This document shows, in pieces, positions 1 to 6,158 of a DNA stretch of 6,353 nt. Position numbers and translations under genes: made by a program. The stretch covers positions 1 to 6,353 of the forward strand of contig URZN01000072.1 in assembly GCA_900552345.1 (NCBI GenBank), given 5' to 3'. The stretch's first letter is position 1; each line of letters opens with the position of its first letter. Source of the stretch: an uncultured Collinsella sp. (GTDB taxonomy: Bacteria > Actinomycetota > Coriobacteriia > Coriobacteriales > Coriobacteriaceae). The notes under the pieces were generated by a model. The model did no database searches. It saw only the letters and a list, made by a program, of their open reading frames with translations, and was not told the DNA's origin.

Positions 1-261
1 ATGGTCGAGGTCGCGGCAAGCGTGGGCGCCAATGGTCCGCAGCCCTATGCTGTTGGCAAGATCGGCACCTTCTATCGCGGTCTTATGGAGAACCAGTACG
101 CCTATGAGCGCCTGACTGTTGAGGCTTGGATGGAGGGTTCCTACGAGAAGGCCCTGCAGGCACTCACGCTTAATCGTCTGGTCGGTGACGCAAAGAAGGC
201 TCGCAAAGTGCTCGACAAGCTCATCGAGGCCAATAAGGATTACTGGCCGGAGCTTAAGTAG
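1..261 (+). CDS. glvA: 6-phospho-alpha-glucosidase (GH4), C-terminal part only
   Basis: This is the last 86 codons of a glycoside hydrolase family 4 gene; the 5' part lies outside the window. It aligns without gaps to the C-terminal 86 residues (356-441) of the complete GH4 enzyme at 4582-5907: I count 44 identical residues of 86 by hand. Shared blocks include MVEV at the start, TFY, SY.KAL.A and the ending LIEAN.DYWP. The ATG at base 1 corresponds to an internal Met of the paralogue, so it is not the true start. The catalytic and NAD-binding regions are not visible, so the 6-phospho-alpha-glucoside specificity is inferred from the paralogue and from the PTS gene 82 bp downstream on the same strand. 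Another phospho-glycosidase subtype of GH4 remains possible. By analogy with the right-hand cassette it would be the first gene of a GH4-PTS operon. The family call is secure; the exact substrate is not. Confidence 0.85.
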   Translation: MVEVAASVGANGPQPYAVGKIGTFYRGLMENQYAYERLTVEAWMEGSYEKALQALTLNRLVGDAKKARKVLDKLIEANKDYWPELK

Positions 262-290
262 CTAGTTCCATAGCGCTTGATAACTGTTAT

Positions 291-328
291 GGGGCGTGTG
301 GGCTGTAGAGCTGCACGCCCCGTTTCTT
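291..328 (+). terminator. Intercistronic hairpin, probable partial terminator
   Basis: Between the GH4 stop codon and the PTS start there is a perfect 8-bp GC-rich stem, GGGGCGTG (291-298) with CACGCCCC (314-321). The loop is 15 nt and could extend the stem through weak wobble pairs. It is followed directly by a T-rich stretch, GTTTCTTT. This has the form of a Rho-independent terminator. The Shine-Dalgarno sequence of the PTS gene begins only about 10 bases after the stem, so the hairpin may act as a leaky terminator or mRNA-processing stop that lowers PTS expression relative to GH4. The T tract is interrupted, so full termination is uncertain. Confidence 0.6.
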
Positions 329-343
329 TAAGAGGGGTATCCC

Positions 344-1906
344 ATGAACAAAGATGAGCTGCTGGCAAAGTTCCAGCGCCTGGGCAAAGTCCTCATGACG
401 CCTGTCTTGATCCTGCCAATCGCCGGCATCCTTCAGGGCTTTGGCAATGCCTTTACCAGCCCCACCCTTACGGCGGCTGTTCCCTGGCTTGCTGCTCCGG
501 GCTTTGCGATTTTCTTTTCGATTCTCAAGGCCGCAGCCGGCATCGTTATGAACAACATCCCGGTTATCTTCTCGATTTGTCTCGCCTATGGCTTCGCCAA
601 GTCCGAGAAGGCTACCGCGGCGCTTTGTGGCTTTTTGGGCTATATGTGCATGAACTCCGTGATGGGCACGTTCCTTACGGCGACTGGCGTTATCGATCCC
701 GCGAATCTTACGACGGGCCAGAGCACGATCCTCGGTATCACCACGCTCGACACTGGCGTTATCGGCGGTCTTCTGGTGGGTGCAATCGTCGCATGGTTGC
801 ATAACCGTTACTACAAGATTGAGCTGCCTGCCGTGTTCTCCATCTTCAACGGCACGCGCTTTATCCCGGCGGTGACGCTGCTCTCATGCAGCATCCTCGC
901 ATTGGTCATGTCCTTTGTATTCCCGTTTATTCAGAACGCTCTCGGCGCGCTGTCCGAGTTCATCAAGACCACGGGTGCCTTTGGTGCATTTGTCTACGGC
1001 GCCGGCGAGCGCATGCTCCTGCCTTTTGGCCTGCATCACTTTGTCTATTTGCCGTTCTTCTTCACGTCGCTCGGTGGCGTCGAGACCATCGACGGCCAGA
1101 CCGTTCAGGGCGCTATCAATATCTACAACGCGATCCTGGGCTCTCCTAGCACGCCGTTTAACATCGAGGTCAGCCGTTTTGTCATGAACGGCAAGGTTAT
1201 CTTCGCCATGTTCGGCCTGCCCGGCGCTGCACTCGCCTTCTACAAGACGGCACTTCCCAAGAACAAGAAGAAGACCGCAGCGCTCATGATCGCCATCGTG
1301 GTGCCTTGCATCCTCTCCGGCATTACCGAGCCGCTCGAGTACTCCTTCCTGTTTATCGCGCCCATCCTCTACGTGTTCCACGCTCTCATGGCTGGTCTTG
1401 CCTATGCGCTGACCTATATCCTGCAGTTCAACGTGGCTGGCTCTGCATCCTTTGGCGGCCCGCTCCTGTCGTTGATCTTTAACGGCATTATGGGTGCGGC
1501 CAAGGGCTCCAACTGGCAGGTTATCCTGTTCCTCGGCCCCATCTACTTCGTGGTGTACTACTTCGTCTTCAAGTTCATCATTCTTAAGAAGGGCCTTAAG
1601 ACCCCCGGCCGCGAGGAAGAGTCCGACGATGAGGCCGAAAAGGCTCCCAAGACCGTGATCAGCGACCTCATTCCCGCCATCGTTGAGGCAGTGGGCGGCG
1701 ACAACAACATTAAGTCTGTCGAGGCCTGCTTCACCCGTCTGCGCATCCAGCTCAATGACTGTGACAAGGTGGTTGATGACGCCGAGTTTACCGAAAAGCT
1801 CGAAGCGCGTGGCATCGTGCATGTTAACGGCGGCGTGCAGATTGTCTACGGCAACATGGCTTCTAACTACGCAACCCAGATGCGCGAGCTGCTGGGTATG
1901 GAATAA
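344..1906 (+). CDS. glvC: PTS EIICB, alpha-glucoside/maltose type (left cassette)
   Basis: This 520-residue membrane permease imports and phosphorylates a sugar, very likely maltose or a related alpha-glucoside, giving the 6-phospho-alpha-glucoside that GH4 cleaves. The IIC domain (about residues 8-410) has many hydrophobic segments. It carries the glucose-family signatures GERMLLPFGLHH (221-232, with the His pair) and GITEPLEYSFLF (326-337, with the conserved Glu). A charged linker (about 415-437) joins it to a IIB domain (about 438-520). Cys462, in the context ACFTRLR, is the expected phosphorylated cysteine. There is no IIA domain. The start is supported by AGAGGGG at 331-337, six bases before the ATG. 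It follows GH4 on the same strand after 82 bp that include a hairpin. It is colinear with the EIICB at 2977-4557 (52 of the first 100 residues identical by hand count; the linker is 6 residues shorter). Family and mechanism are clear; maltose versus another alpha-glucoside or glucose is inferred from context. Confidence 0.93.
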   Translation: MNKDELLAKFQRLGKVLMTPVLILPIAGILQGFGNAFTSPTLTAAVPWLAAPGFAIFFSILKAAAGIVMNNIPVIFSICLAYGFAKSEKATAALCGFLGYMCMNSVMGTFLTATGVIDPANLTTGQSTILGITTLDTGVIGGLLVGAIVAWLHNRYYKIELPAVFSIFNGTRFIPAVTLLSCSILALVMSFVFPFIQNALGALSEFIKTTGAFGAFVYGAGERMLLPFGLHHFVYLPFFFTSLGGVETIDGQTVQGAINIYNAILGSPSTPFNIEVSRFVMNGKVIFAMFGLPGAALAFYKTALPKNKKKTAALMIAIVVPCILSGITEPLEYSFLFIAPILYVFHALMAGLAYALTYILQFNVAGSASFGGPLLSLIFNGIMGAAKGSNWQVILFLGPIYFVVYYFVFKFIILKKGLKTPGREEESDDEAEKAPKTVISDLIPAIVEAVGGDNNIKSVEACFTRLRIQLNDCDKVVDDAEFTEKLEARGIVHVNGGVQIVYGNMASNYATQMRELLGME

Positions 1907-1907
1907 A

Positions 1908-1988
1908 CGCCCCAAACACACGATCAAGATTAATACAGGTCGGCGTCCGATTCTTCAATCGGGCGCCGACCTGTGCTGTTTTGGGGCG
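1908..1988. terminator. Strong two-tier, probably bidirectional terminator
   Basis: The inner hairpin pairs 1935-1951 with 1958-1974: 11 perfect pairs (ACAGGTCGGCG with CGCCGACCTGT), one T-G wobble, then CCGAT with ATCGG around a 6-base loop. TTTT at 1979-1982 follows it on the + strand. On the - strand the sequence after the stem reads ATTAATCTT, a weaker T-rich tail. An outer 9-bp perfect inverted repeat, CGCCCCAAA (1908-1916) with TTTGGGGCG (1980-1988), encloses it and begins one base after the PTS stop codon. The structure lies between convergent genes, so it probably ends both the left cassette and the rpiR transcript. Activity on the + strand is more certain than on the - strand. Confidence 0.85.
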
Positions 1989-2098
1989 AATGGGCAAGTA
2001 CATGATGCGCTTGCTGCTCTCTTTTGGCACTGCCTATCGTGTATTCGGAAGCCTTGCGATGGTGAGGTGCGTTCTTTTCGGTCCTGGCGTGTTTGCGG

Positions 2099-2899
2099 CT
2101 AGCGCTGCGCCCGAAGTCGATTTGCACAGCTGATATACAGAGCGTTAACCGCGCTTTGTAGGCTCATGCCCTCTACCAGGGCGGTCGAGTACTCGCTGAG
2201 TGACTCCGCGCTTACGGGTAGCAAGAGCTCACGTGCCCCGTTGTTATCGAATGCCATGTTGCTCGATATCCAAATAACGTGGCAACCTCGCCGCTTGGCC
2301 TCAACGTAAAGATTGAAGATATGGCTCGTCTTCCCTGAGAACGATACAAAGACGGTTAGATCGTCGGGTTGGAGCAGACAGAGCGACGTCTCCTGTCCCT
2401 TGACGGAGCCAAATGAGAAGCACAGTCGGTTTACGCGGCTCAGCTTTTCGCAGAGTGAGCGGGCGACGAGATTGGAGAATGAGCTTCCGTATACGTAGAC
2501 ATTTTGCGCATCGAGAAGCCAGTCAACGGCCCGCTCGAGTCGATCCTCAGTGAGCAGGCGTTTTGTTTCAAGCAAAGAGGTCTCTACGATATCGAAATAC
2601 CAGGGTATATCGATTTGCTTATGAGCCCTTGTCTCGGTTGTCTCACGCTGGAGCCAAGCGTTGAAGTCGTCAACTTGCTCTTTGAACGATCGAAAGCTCG
2701 AGCCGTTTACGCGCCTGCAGAAGCGCGAGATGGTCGCGGGCGATGTATTGCATGCGCGGGCAAGTTCTTCTATTGAGAGCTTTGGGACCTCGTCGTGATG
2801 GGAAAGGGCGTAGAGTGCGATGTGGGCGTCAAGGCTGCCGCCCTTCTCGACGTCTTCGATACAAGACCTGAGGTTCGAATAGACCTCGTACATCGACAT
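2099..2899 (-). CDS. RpiR-family transcriptional regulator (HTH + SIS)
   Basis: This 266-residue cytoplasmic DNA-binding protein has an N-terminal RpiR-type helix-turn-helix domain (about 1-77), with the recognition region SIEELARACNTSPATISRF at 42-60. A SIS phosphosugar-binding domain follows (about 115-250), seen in VYVYGSSFSNLVARSL (134-149) and VFVSFSGKTSHIFNLYVEAKRRG (183-205). Length and domain order are normal for the family. The first ATG (2899) is preferred over the second, two codons on, because GGAG lies 8 bases upstream of it. The gene lies 77 bp downstream of the right-hand EIICB on the same strand, with a hairpin in the gap, so it may be expressed by read-through or from its own promoter. 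B. subtilis has an RpiR-type regulator (MalR/GlvR) between its GH4 and EIICB genes and uses it as an activator; whether this one activates or represses cannot be read from sequence. The effector is probably a phosphosugar of this pathway. Confidence 0.92.
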   Translation of the reverse strand: MSMYEVYSNLRSCIEDVEKGGSLDAHIALYALSHHDEVPKLSIEELARACNTSPATISRFCRRVNGSSFRSFKEQVDDFNAWLQRETTETRAHKQIDIPWYFDIVETSLLETKRLLTEDRLERAVDWLLDAQNVYVYGSSFSNLVARSLCEKLSRVNRLCFSFGSVKGQETSLCLLQPDDLTVFVSFSGKTSHIFNLYVEAKRRGCHVIWISSNMAFDNNGARELLLPVSAESLSEYSTALVEGMSLQSAVNALYISCANRLRAQR

Positions 2900-2915
2900 T
2901 CAAATCACTCCAAAC

Positions 2916-2955
2916 AATAATGCCCCGGAGCGGATATGCCATCTCCGGAGCATTG
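2916..2955 (-). terminator. Hairpin between EIICB and rpiR, probable leaky terminator
   Basis: On the - strand, AATGCTCCGGAG (2954-2943) pairs with CTCCGGGGCATT (2930-2919) through 12 pairs, one of them a G-U wobble, around a 12-base loop. A T-rich stretch, ATTGTTT, follows. The rpiR Shine-Dalgarno (GGAG) and start codon come directly after that stretch. This mirrors the left cassette, where a hairpin also sits just ahead of the next gene's ribosome binding site. It probably reduces transcription from the GH4-PTS pair into rpiR. Confidence 0.65.
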
Positions 2956-2976
2956 TGGTGAAGCTATGGGACGGAT

Positions 2977-4557
2977 TTATTCCATGCCCAAGTATTCTCT
3001 CATTTCGACTTTGTAGACAGAAGCCTTATTGCCGTAAACGATCTGAACGCCGCCGCCAACGTGCACGATGGCACTGGCGCCGAGGTTTTTGGTGAAGACG
3101 CTATCGTCCTTGACTAGGGCGGTGTCTTTGAGGCTGAGCCTCAGGCGGGTGAAGCAGGCGTTGACGCCCGAGATGTTATCGGCGCCGCCCACGGCATCCA
3201 CGATCTGCGGGATGAGGTCGCTTACCTGGACAGGTGCCTTGGAGTCGATGGCCGACGTGTCATCCGCTGCCTGCGTGTCATCATCCTCGCGGCCCGGGGT
3301 TTTGAGGTCAAATTTCTTGATAAAGGTGCGGAACAGCACGTAATAGATCCCGAAGTAAGCGATGCCGAGCGGAATAAGCCAGAACCAGTTGGAGCCTTTG
3401 TCGGCGTTCATGATGCCGTTGAAGATCCACGAGAGGAGCGGTCCGCCGAAGGCGGAAGGCCCGGGCACATTGAACTGTACCAGGTAGGTGAGTACATACG
3501 CGATGCCGCACAGCAGGGCGTGGACCACATAGAGTACGGGCGCTACAAAGAGGAAGGAGTACTCGAGCGGTTCGGTTATGCCCATGATGGCGGGCGGAAT
3601 GACGGCGGCGATCATGAGGGAGCCGACCTTCTTTTTATTCTCGGGACGGGCACAGTGGTAGATGGCGAGCGCCGCCGCGGGCAGGCCGCACATGGCGAAC
3701 AGCACCTTGCCGTTCATGACGTATTTTGAGATGTCGATGTCGTACATCATGCCGGGCGTGTTGAGCATGGCGTTGTAGATGTTGACAGCACCCTCGACGG
3801 TCTGGCCGTCAACCTGGATGCTACCGCCCAGAGAAGTGAAGAAAAACGGCAGGTAGATGAAATGATGCAGGCCGAAGGGCAGAAGCATGCGCTCGGAGAA
3901 GCCATAGATGAACGCGCCAAACACCCCGGTGGAATCGATGAGTGTCGAGGCGGCCTTTAGGCCGGTTTGCACAAACGGAAACACGAAGGCGAGCGCAACG
4001 CCCACCAGGCTCGCGAAAACGACGGTGAGGGCGGGGACGCAGCGTGTGCCGTTGAAGATGCCGAGCACCGGCGGAAGCTGCACCTTATAGAATCGGTTGT
4101 GGATCCACGCGACTACCAAGCCGATGATGATGCCGCCGAATACGCCGGTGTCGAGTGTGGTTACGCCCAGGATGGCGTTCTGACCGGTCTGCAGGTTGGC
4201 GGGATCGATGATGCCCAGCAGGATAAGCAGCTGACCCATGATCGTGTTCATGGTCATGTAGCCGATGAAGCCTGAGAGTGCGGCGGTCGCCTTCTCGGCC
4301 TTGGCGTAACCGTAGGCAATGCAGATCGCAAAGAGAACCGAGATGTTACCATTGATAACGTTGCCGGCTGCTTTGATGAGCGTGCTAAAGATCACCATCG
4401 GCTCGGTGCCCAAAAACGGGCAGAGCGAGATGAGGTTAGCATTGGAAAGGGCGGAGCCCAGACCGACCAAAATGCCGGAAACGGGCAGGAGGAGGACCGG
4501 CGCCATGAGCACCTTGCCGAGTCTCTGGAACTCGGTGTAGAGCTTGCTTTCTTTCAT
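2977..4557 (-). CDS. glvC: PTS EIICB, alpha-glucoside/maltose type (right cassette)
   Basis: This 526-residue sugar permease and phosphotransferase is paralogous to the one at 344-1906. The IIC domain (about 8-410) shows SERMLLPFGLHH (221-232) and GITEPLEYSFLF (326-337), both hallmarks of the glucose/alpha-glucoside PTS family. A charged, Asp-rich linker (about 415-445) is six residues longer than in the paralogue. The IIB domain (about 445-526) has the expected phosphocysteine Cys468 in ACFTRLR, and both proteins end LGME. There is no IIA domain, so phosphate must come from a separate IIA. The start is supported by AAGGA five bases upstream of the ATG. It follows GH4 with a gap of only 24 bp and no hairpin, so the two are almost certainly cotranscribed and translated at similar levels. 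The close GH4 link indicates uptake of maltose or another alpha-glucoside as a 6-phosphate. Having two copies suggests different substrate ranges, but the pocket differences cannot be interpreted by eye. Confidence 0.94.
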   Translation of the reverse strand: MKESKLYTEFQRLGKVLMAPVLLLPVSGILVGLGSALSNANLISLCPFLGTEPMVIFSTLIKAAGNVINGNISVLFAICIAYGYAKAEKATAALSGFIGYMTMNTIMGQLLILLGIIDPANLQTGQNAILGVTTLDTGVFGGIIIGLVVAWIHNRFYKVQLPPVLGIFNGTRCVPALTVVFASLVGVALAFVFPFVQTGLKAASTLIDSTGVFGAFIYGFSERMLLPFGLHHFIYLPFFFTSLGGSIQVDGQTVEGAVNIYNAMLNTPGMMYDIDISKYVMNGKVLFAMCGLPAAALAIYHCARPENKKKVGSLMIAAVIPPAIMGITEPLEYSFLFVAPVLYVVHALLCGIAYVLTYLVQFNVPGPSAFGGPLLSWIFNGIMNADKGSNWFWLIPLGIAYFGIYYVLFRTFIKKFDLKTPGREDDDTQAADDTSAIDSKAPVQVSDLIPQIVDAVGGADNISGVNACFTRLRLSLKDTALVKDDSVFTKNLGASAIVHVGGGVQIVYGNKASVYKVEMREYLGME

Positions 4558-4581
4558 GATGTTCCTTCGATGCGCGGGGAG

Positions 4582-5907
4582 TTAGGACAGGGTCGGCCAA
4601 TAATCGCCGTTCGCTTCGATCAGGTCGTCGAGGATTTGGCGCGCGACGGTAGTCGAAGGGACGGTCTTGTTGATTGCGATGGCTTCGAGCGCCTTCTGGT
4701 AGGAATGCTCGTAATATGCGTCGACGGCGAGCTTTTCGCTGGCATTCTGCTCTTCGATAAGCCCCTTGTAAAAGGTGGGGATAGCAGGCTGGCTGATGGG
4801 TTCGGGGCCCCAAGAGCGCAGGTAGGCGGGAACCTCGACCATGGCGTCGTCGGGCAGATTGGGGATGGCGCCGTTATTCTCGACGATTACGAGATAACGT
4901 TCGCACTTGTTGTAGGCGATAGAGGCGGCTGCGTCGACGATAAAGTCGCCAAAGACCGTGAAGCTCTGTACGGGGCTCTTGTAATTGGCGGGATCTGCCA
5001 GGTACTTGTCGTGCTCGGCAAACATCTCCTTCTCGCGTCCGTTGATGACGTTGTCGGCGCGCGTCCAGTTGGGGTCCATGTCATCTGCCATGTCTTTGGA
5101 GTACAGGTAGTACTGCAGGTAGCTGTTGGGCAGATACTCGGGATAGTCCTTCACAATCTTGACGTATTGACCCCAGGTGTGCATCCAGTCCTTGTCCTTG
5201 TGATGCTTGTCGCTCACGGCCATGCCGTGCTCGAGAATCATCTGACGAAGCTCCGGCAGACGATCGCGCCCCTGCTTGTCGTAGATTTTGGTAAACCAGC
5301 CAAAGTGATTGAGTCCAAAATACATGGGGTCGATATCGCGCCAGCTGGGAAGTCCGAGCATCTTAGAGTACGAGAGCAAGATAGCCGTGGGCATATCGCA
5401 GATGTTAAGGATATGGTCGTTGCCAAACTCGCGACGCGTGGCCTCGGCGACAACTGCGGCGGGGTTGGAATAGTTGAGGATCCAGGCGTCTGGACTGTAT
5501 TTCTTGGCGTAGCGTACGAGGTCGAAGACGCCGGGGATAGACCTGATGCCATAGGAGATCGAACCGCCGGCGCCGCAGGTTTCCTGTCCCACGCAACCGT
5601 ACTTGAGAGGGATGCGCTCGTCCTGGCGACGCATCTGAAGGCCACCCTGGCGGATTTGCGCGAAGACGAAGTCGACATCGGTGAATGCCTTTTCGGGATC
5701 GGTCGTCACGACAACTTCGATGTCAGGAGCTTCCTGCTCGATGAACTGCTTCATGATGTCGTAGACGAGATGCATGCGCTTTTCGTCGATGTCGTACAGG
5801 GCGAGTTTGCGCAGCGGTAATTCGTTTTTCTTCTGCAATAGGCTCTGGATGATGCCAGGGGTGTGGGTGCTGCCGGCCCCGGCGATTACAACTGCCTTCT
5901 TGTCCAT
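4582..5907 (-). CDS. glvA: 6-phospho-alpha-glucosidase, GH4
   Basis: This cytoplasmic enzyme hydrolyses 6-phospho-alpha-glucosides such as maltose 6'-phosphate, using NAD+ and Mn2+ in the oxidation/elimination mechanism peculiar to GH4. At 441 residues it has the usual family length. The N-terminus has the dinucleotide-binding loop AGAGSTHTPG (9-18) and the acidic LYDID (37-41). Substrate and cofactor motifs follow: RRQDERIPLKYG (93-104), GQETCGAGG (107-115) and NYSNPAAVV (145-153). The CDMP motif at 170-173 is the key diagnostic: it marks 6-phospho-alpha-glucosidases, whereas 6-phospho-beta-glucosidases have CN.P. Cys170 and His201 are the expected metal ligands and Asp171 the expected acid, by analogy with Bacillus GlvA; a Tyr in the NSYLQYY stretch (261-267) is the likely base. 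The start is supported by AAAGGGG eight bases upstream. It is the first gene of the right cassette, with EIICB 24 bp downstream. Specificity among maltose-like and sucrose-isomer phosphates is unknown. Confidence 0.96.
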   Translation of the reverse strand: MDKKAVVIAGAGSTHTPGIIQSLLQKKNELPLRKLALYDIDEKRMHLVYDIMKQFIEQEAPDIEVVVTTDPEKAFTDVDFVFAQIRQGGLQMRRQDERIPLKYGCVGQETCGAGGSISYGIRSIPGVFDLVRYAKKYSPDAWILNYSNPAAVVAEATRREFGNDHILNICDMPTAILLSYSKMLGLPSWRDIDPMYFGLNHFGWFTKIYDKQGRDRLPELRQMILEHGMAVSDKHHKDKDWMHTWGQYVKIVKDYPEYLPNSYLQYYLYSKDMADDMDPNWTRADNVINGREKEMFAEHDKYLADPANYKSPVQSFTVFGDFIVDAAASIAYNKCERYLVIVENNGAIPNLPDDAMVEVPAYLRSWGPEPISQPAIPTFYKGLIEEQNASEKLAVDAYYEHSYQKALEAIAINKTVPSTTVARQILDDLIEANGDYWPTLS

Positions 5908-5918
5908 GTGGTAAACCC

Positions 5919-5953
5919 CTTTCGTGTGGATTGACCATTTCAGACTACGAAAG
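5919..5953 (-). promoter_or_regulatory. Inverted repeat in GH4 leader touching the ribosome binding site
   Basis: In the - strand mRNA leader, CTTTCGT (5953-5947) can pair perfectly with ACGAAAG (5925-5919) across a 21-base loop. The second arm overlaps the AAAG half of the AAAGGGG Shine-Dalgarno of the GH4 gene, so folding could partly hide it. The stem is short and AT-containing with a long loop, so this is weak evidence for translational control and may be chance. Confidence 0.3.
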
Positions 5954-5967
5954 CTCTACCCGCGATT

Positions 5968-5998
5968 CTATCGATTTTCAGATTGCGAAAAACGATAG
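5968..5998. promoter_or_regulatory. 31-bp operator-like dyad upstream of the GH4-PTS cassette
   Basis: Two 11-base arms, CTATCGATTTT (5968-5978) and AAAAACGATAG (5988-5998), are inverted repeats with one mismatch, separated by 9 bases. The stem is AT-rich and has no T tract, so it does not look like a terminator. It lies 61 bp upstream of the GH4 start codon, just downstream of or overlapping the candidate promoter elements, where a regulator would act. The natural candidate is the RpiR protein encoded at 2099-2899, but a LacI-type or other sugar regulator elsewhere would also fit. Confidence 0.55.
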
Positions 5999-6003
5999 CG
6001 ATA

Positions 6004-6033
6004 ATCTTAACAGGATGCGTTTTGCGTGGTTAA
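6004..6033 (-). promoter_or_regulatory. Candidate sigma-70-type promoter for the right GH4-PTS cassette
   Basis: On the - strand TTAACC (6033-6028) matches TTGACA at 4 of 6 positions and TAAGAT (6009-6004) matches TATAAT at 4 of 6, with an 18-bp spacer. Transcription would start near 5997, at the edge of the dyad. An alternative -10, TAGAAT (5970-5965), lies at the other edge of the dyad but has no good -35. Either way the dyad touches the start region. Neither promoter is strong, and the assignment is tentative. Confidence 0.35.
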
Positions 6034-6106
6034 ATAGCGCCGGGAAAGATACTGACTTGGGCGGCAGGCGACGTGTTGCATGGCTGCGGGAGCGAACGCC
6101 AGGCGG

Positions 6107-6158
6107 TCAAAAGATGGCGGGCGGTGCTGCGGCTTTTGGCTGCAATTGCGCTACCCGC
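6107..6158 (-). terminator. Possible terminator of the MFS gene
   Basis: On the - strand GCGGG (6158-6154) pairs with CCCGC (6121-6117), extended inward by a wobble and several interrupted GC pairs. TTTT (6112-6109) follows within five bases of the stem. The stem starts inside the last codons of the MFS gene and overlaps its stop codon. The many internal mismatches make it a weaker hairpin than the others in the window. Confidence 0.4.

Noticed and set aside
1..3. ATG at base 1 as the start of a small 86-residue protein
   Set aside because: The 86 residues align with the C-terminus of a full GH4 enzyme, and the Met matches an internal Met of the paralogue, so the gene is cut by the window edge.
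287..802. 171-codon open frame on the - strand opposite the start of the left EIICB
   Set aside because: A highly charged, low-complexity product antisense to a conserved membrane domain, with no domain I recognise.
884..1927. 347-codon open frame on the - strand opposite the left EIICB
   Set aside because: It is the antisense shadow of the PTS gene, very rich in charged residues and His with no recognisable domain, and it begins within the intergenic terminator region.
1990..2133. 47-residue + strand frame (ATG at 1990) with a hydrophobic stretch
   Set aside because: It overlaps the 3' end of rpiR on the other strand, has no clear Shine-Dalgarno of its own (the GGGG before it is part of the terminator's outer arm) and shows no family resemblance. 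The stretch 1989-2098 otherwise holds nothing I can name.
4570..5820. 416-codon open frame on the + strand opposite the GH4 gene
   Set aside because: It is antisense to a clearly real enzyme gene with all family motifs, has no ribosome binding site before its ATG, and its product is unlike any family I recognise. Such long antisense frames are common opposite GC-biased codons.
5905..6010. Catabolite-response element (CcpA cre-type) near the GH4 promoter
   Set aside because: The closest stretch (TGAAAATCGATAG on the - strand) does not fit the cre consensus spacing, and the dyad explains the same bases better.
6034..6106. Possible small gene or RNA between the MFS gene and the GH4 promoter
   Set aside because: No frame with a plausible start and ribosome binding site and no convincing structured RNA were seen; the open + strand frame across 5931-6185 has a composition typical of non-coding sequence.
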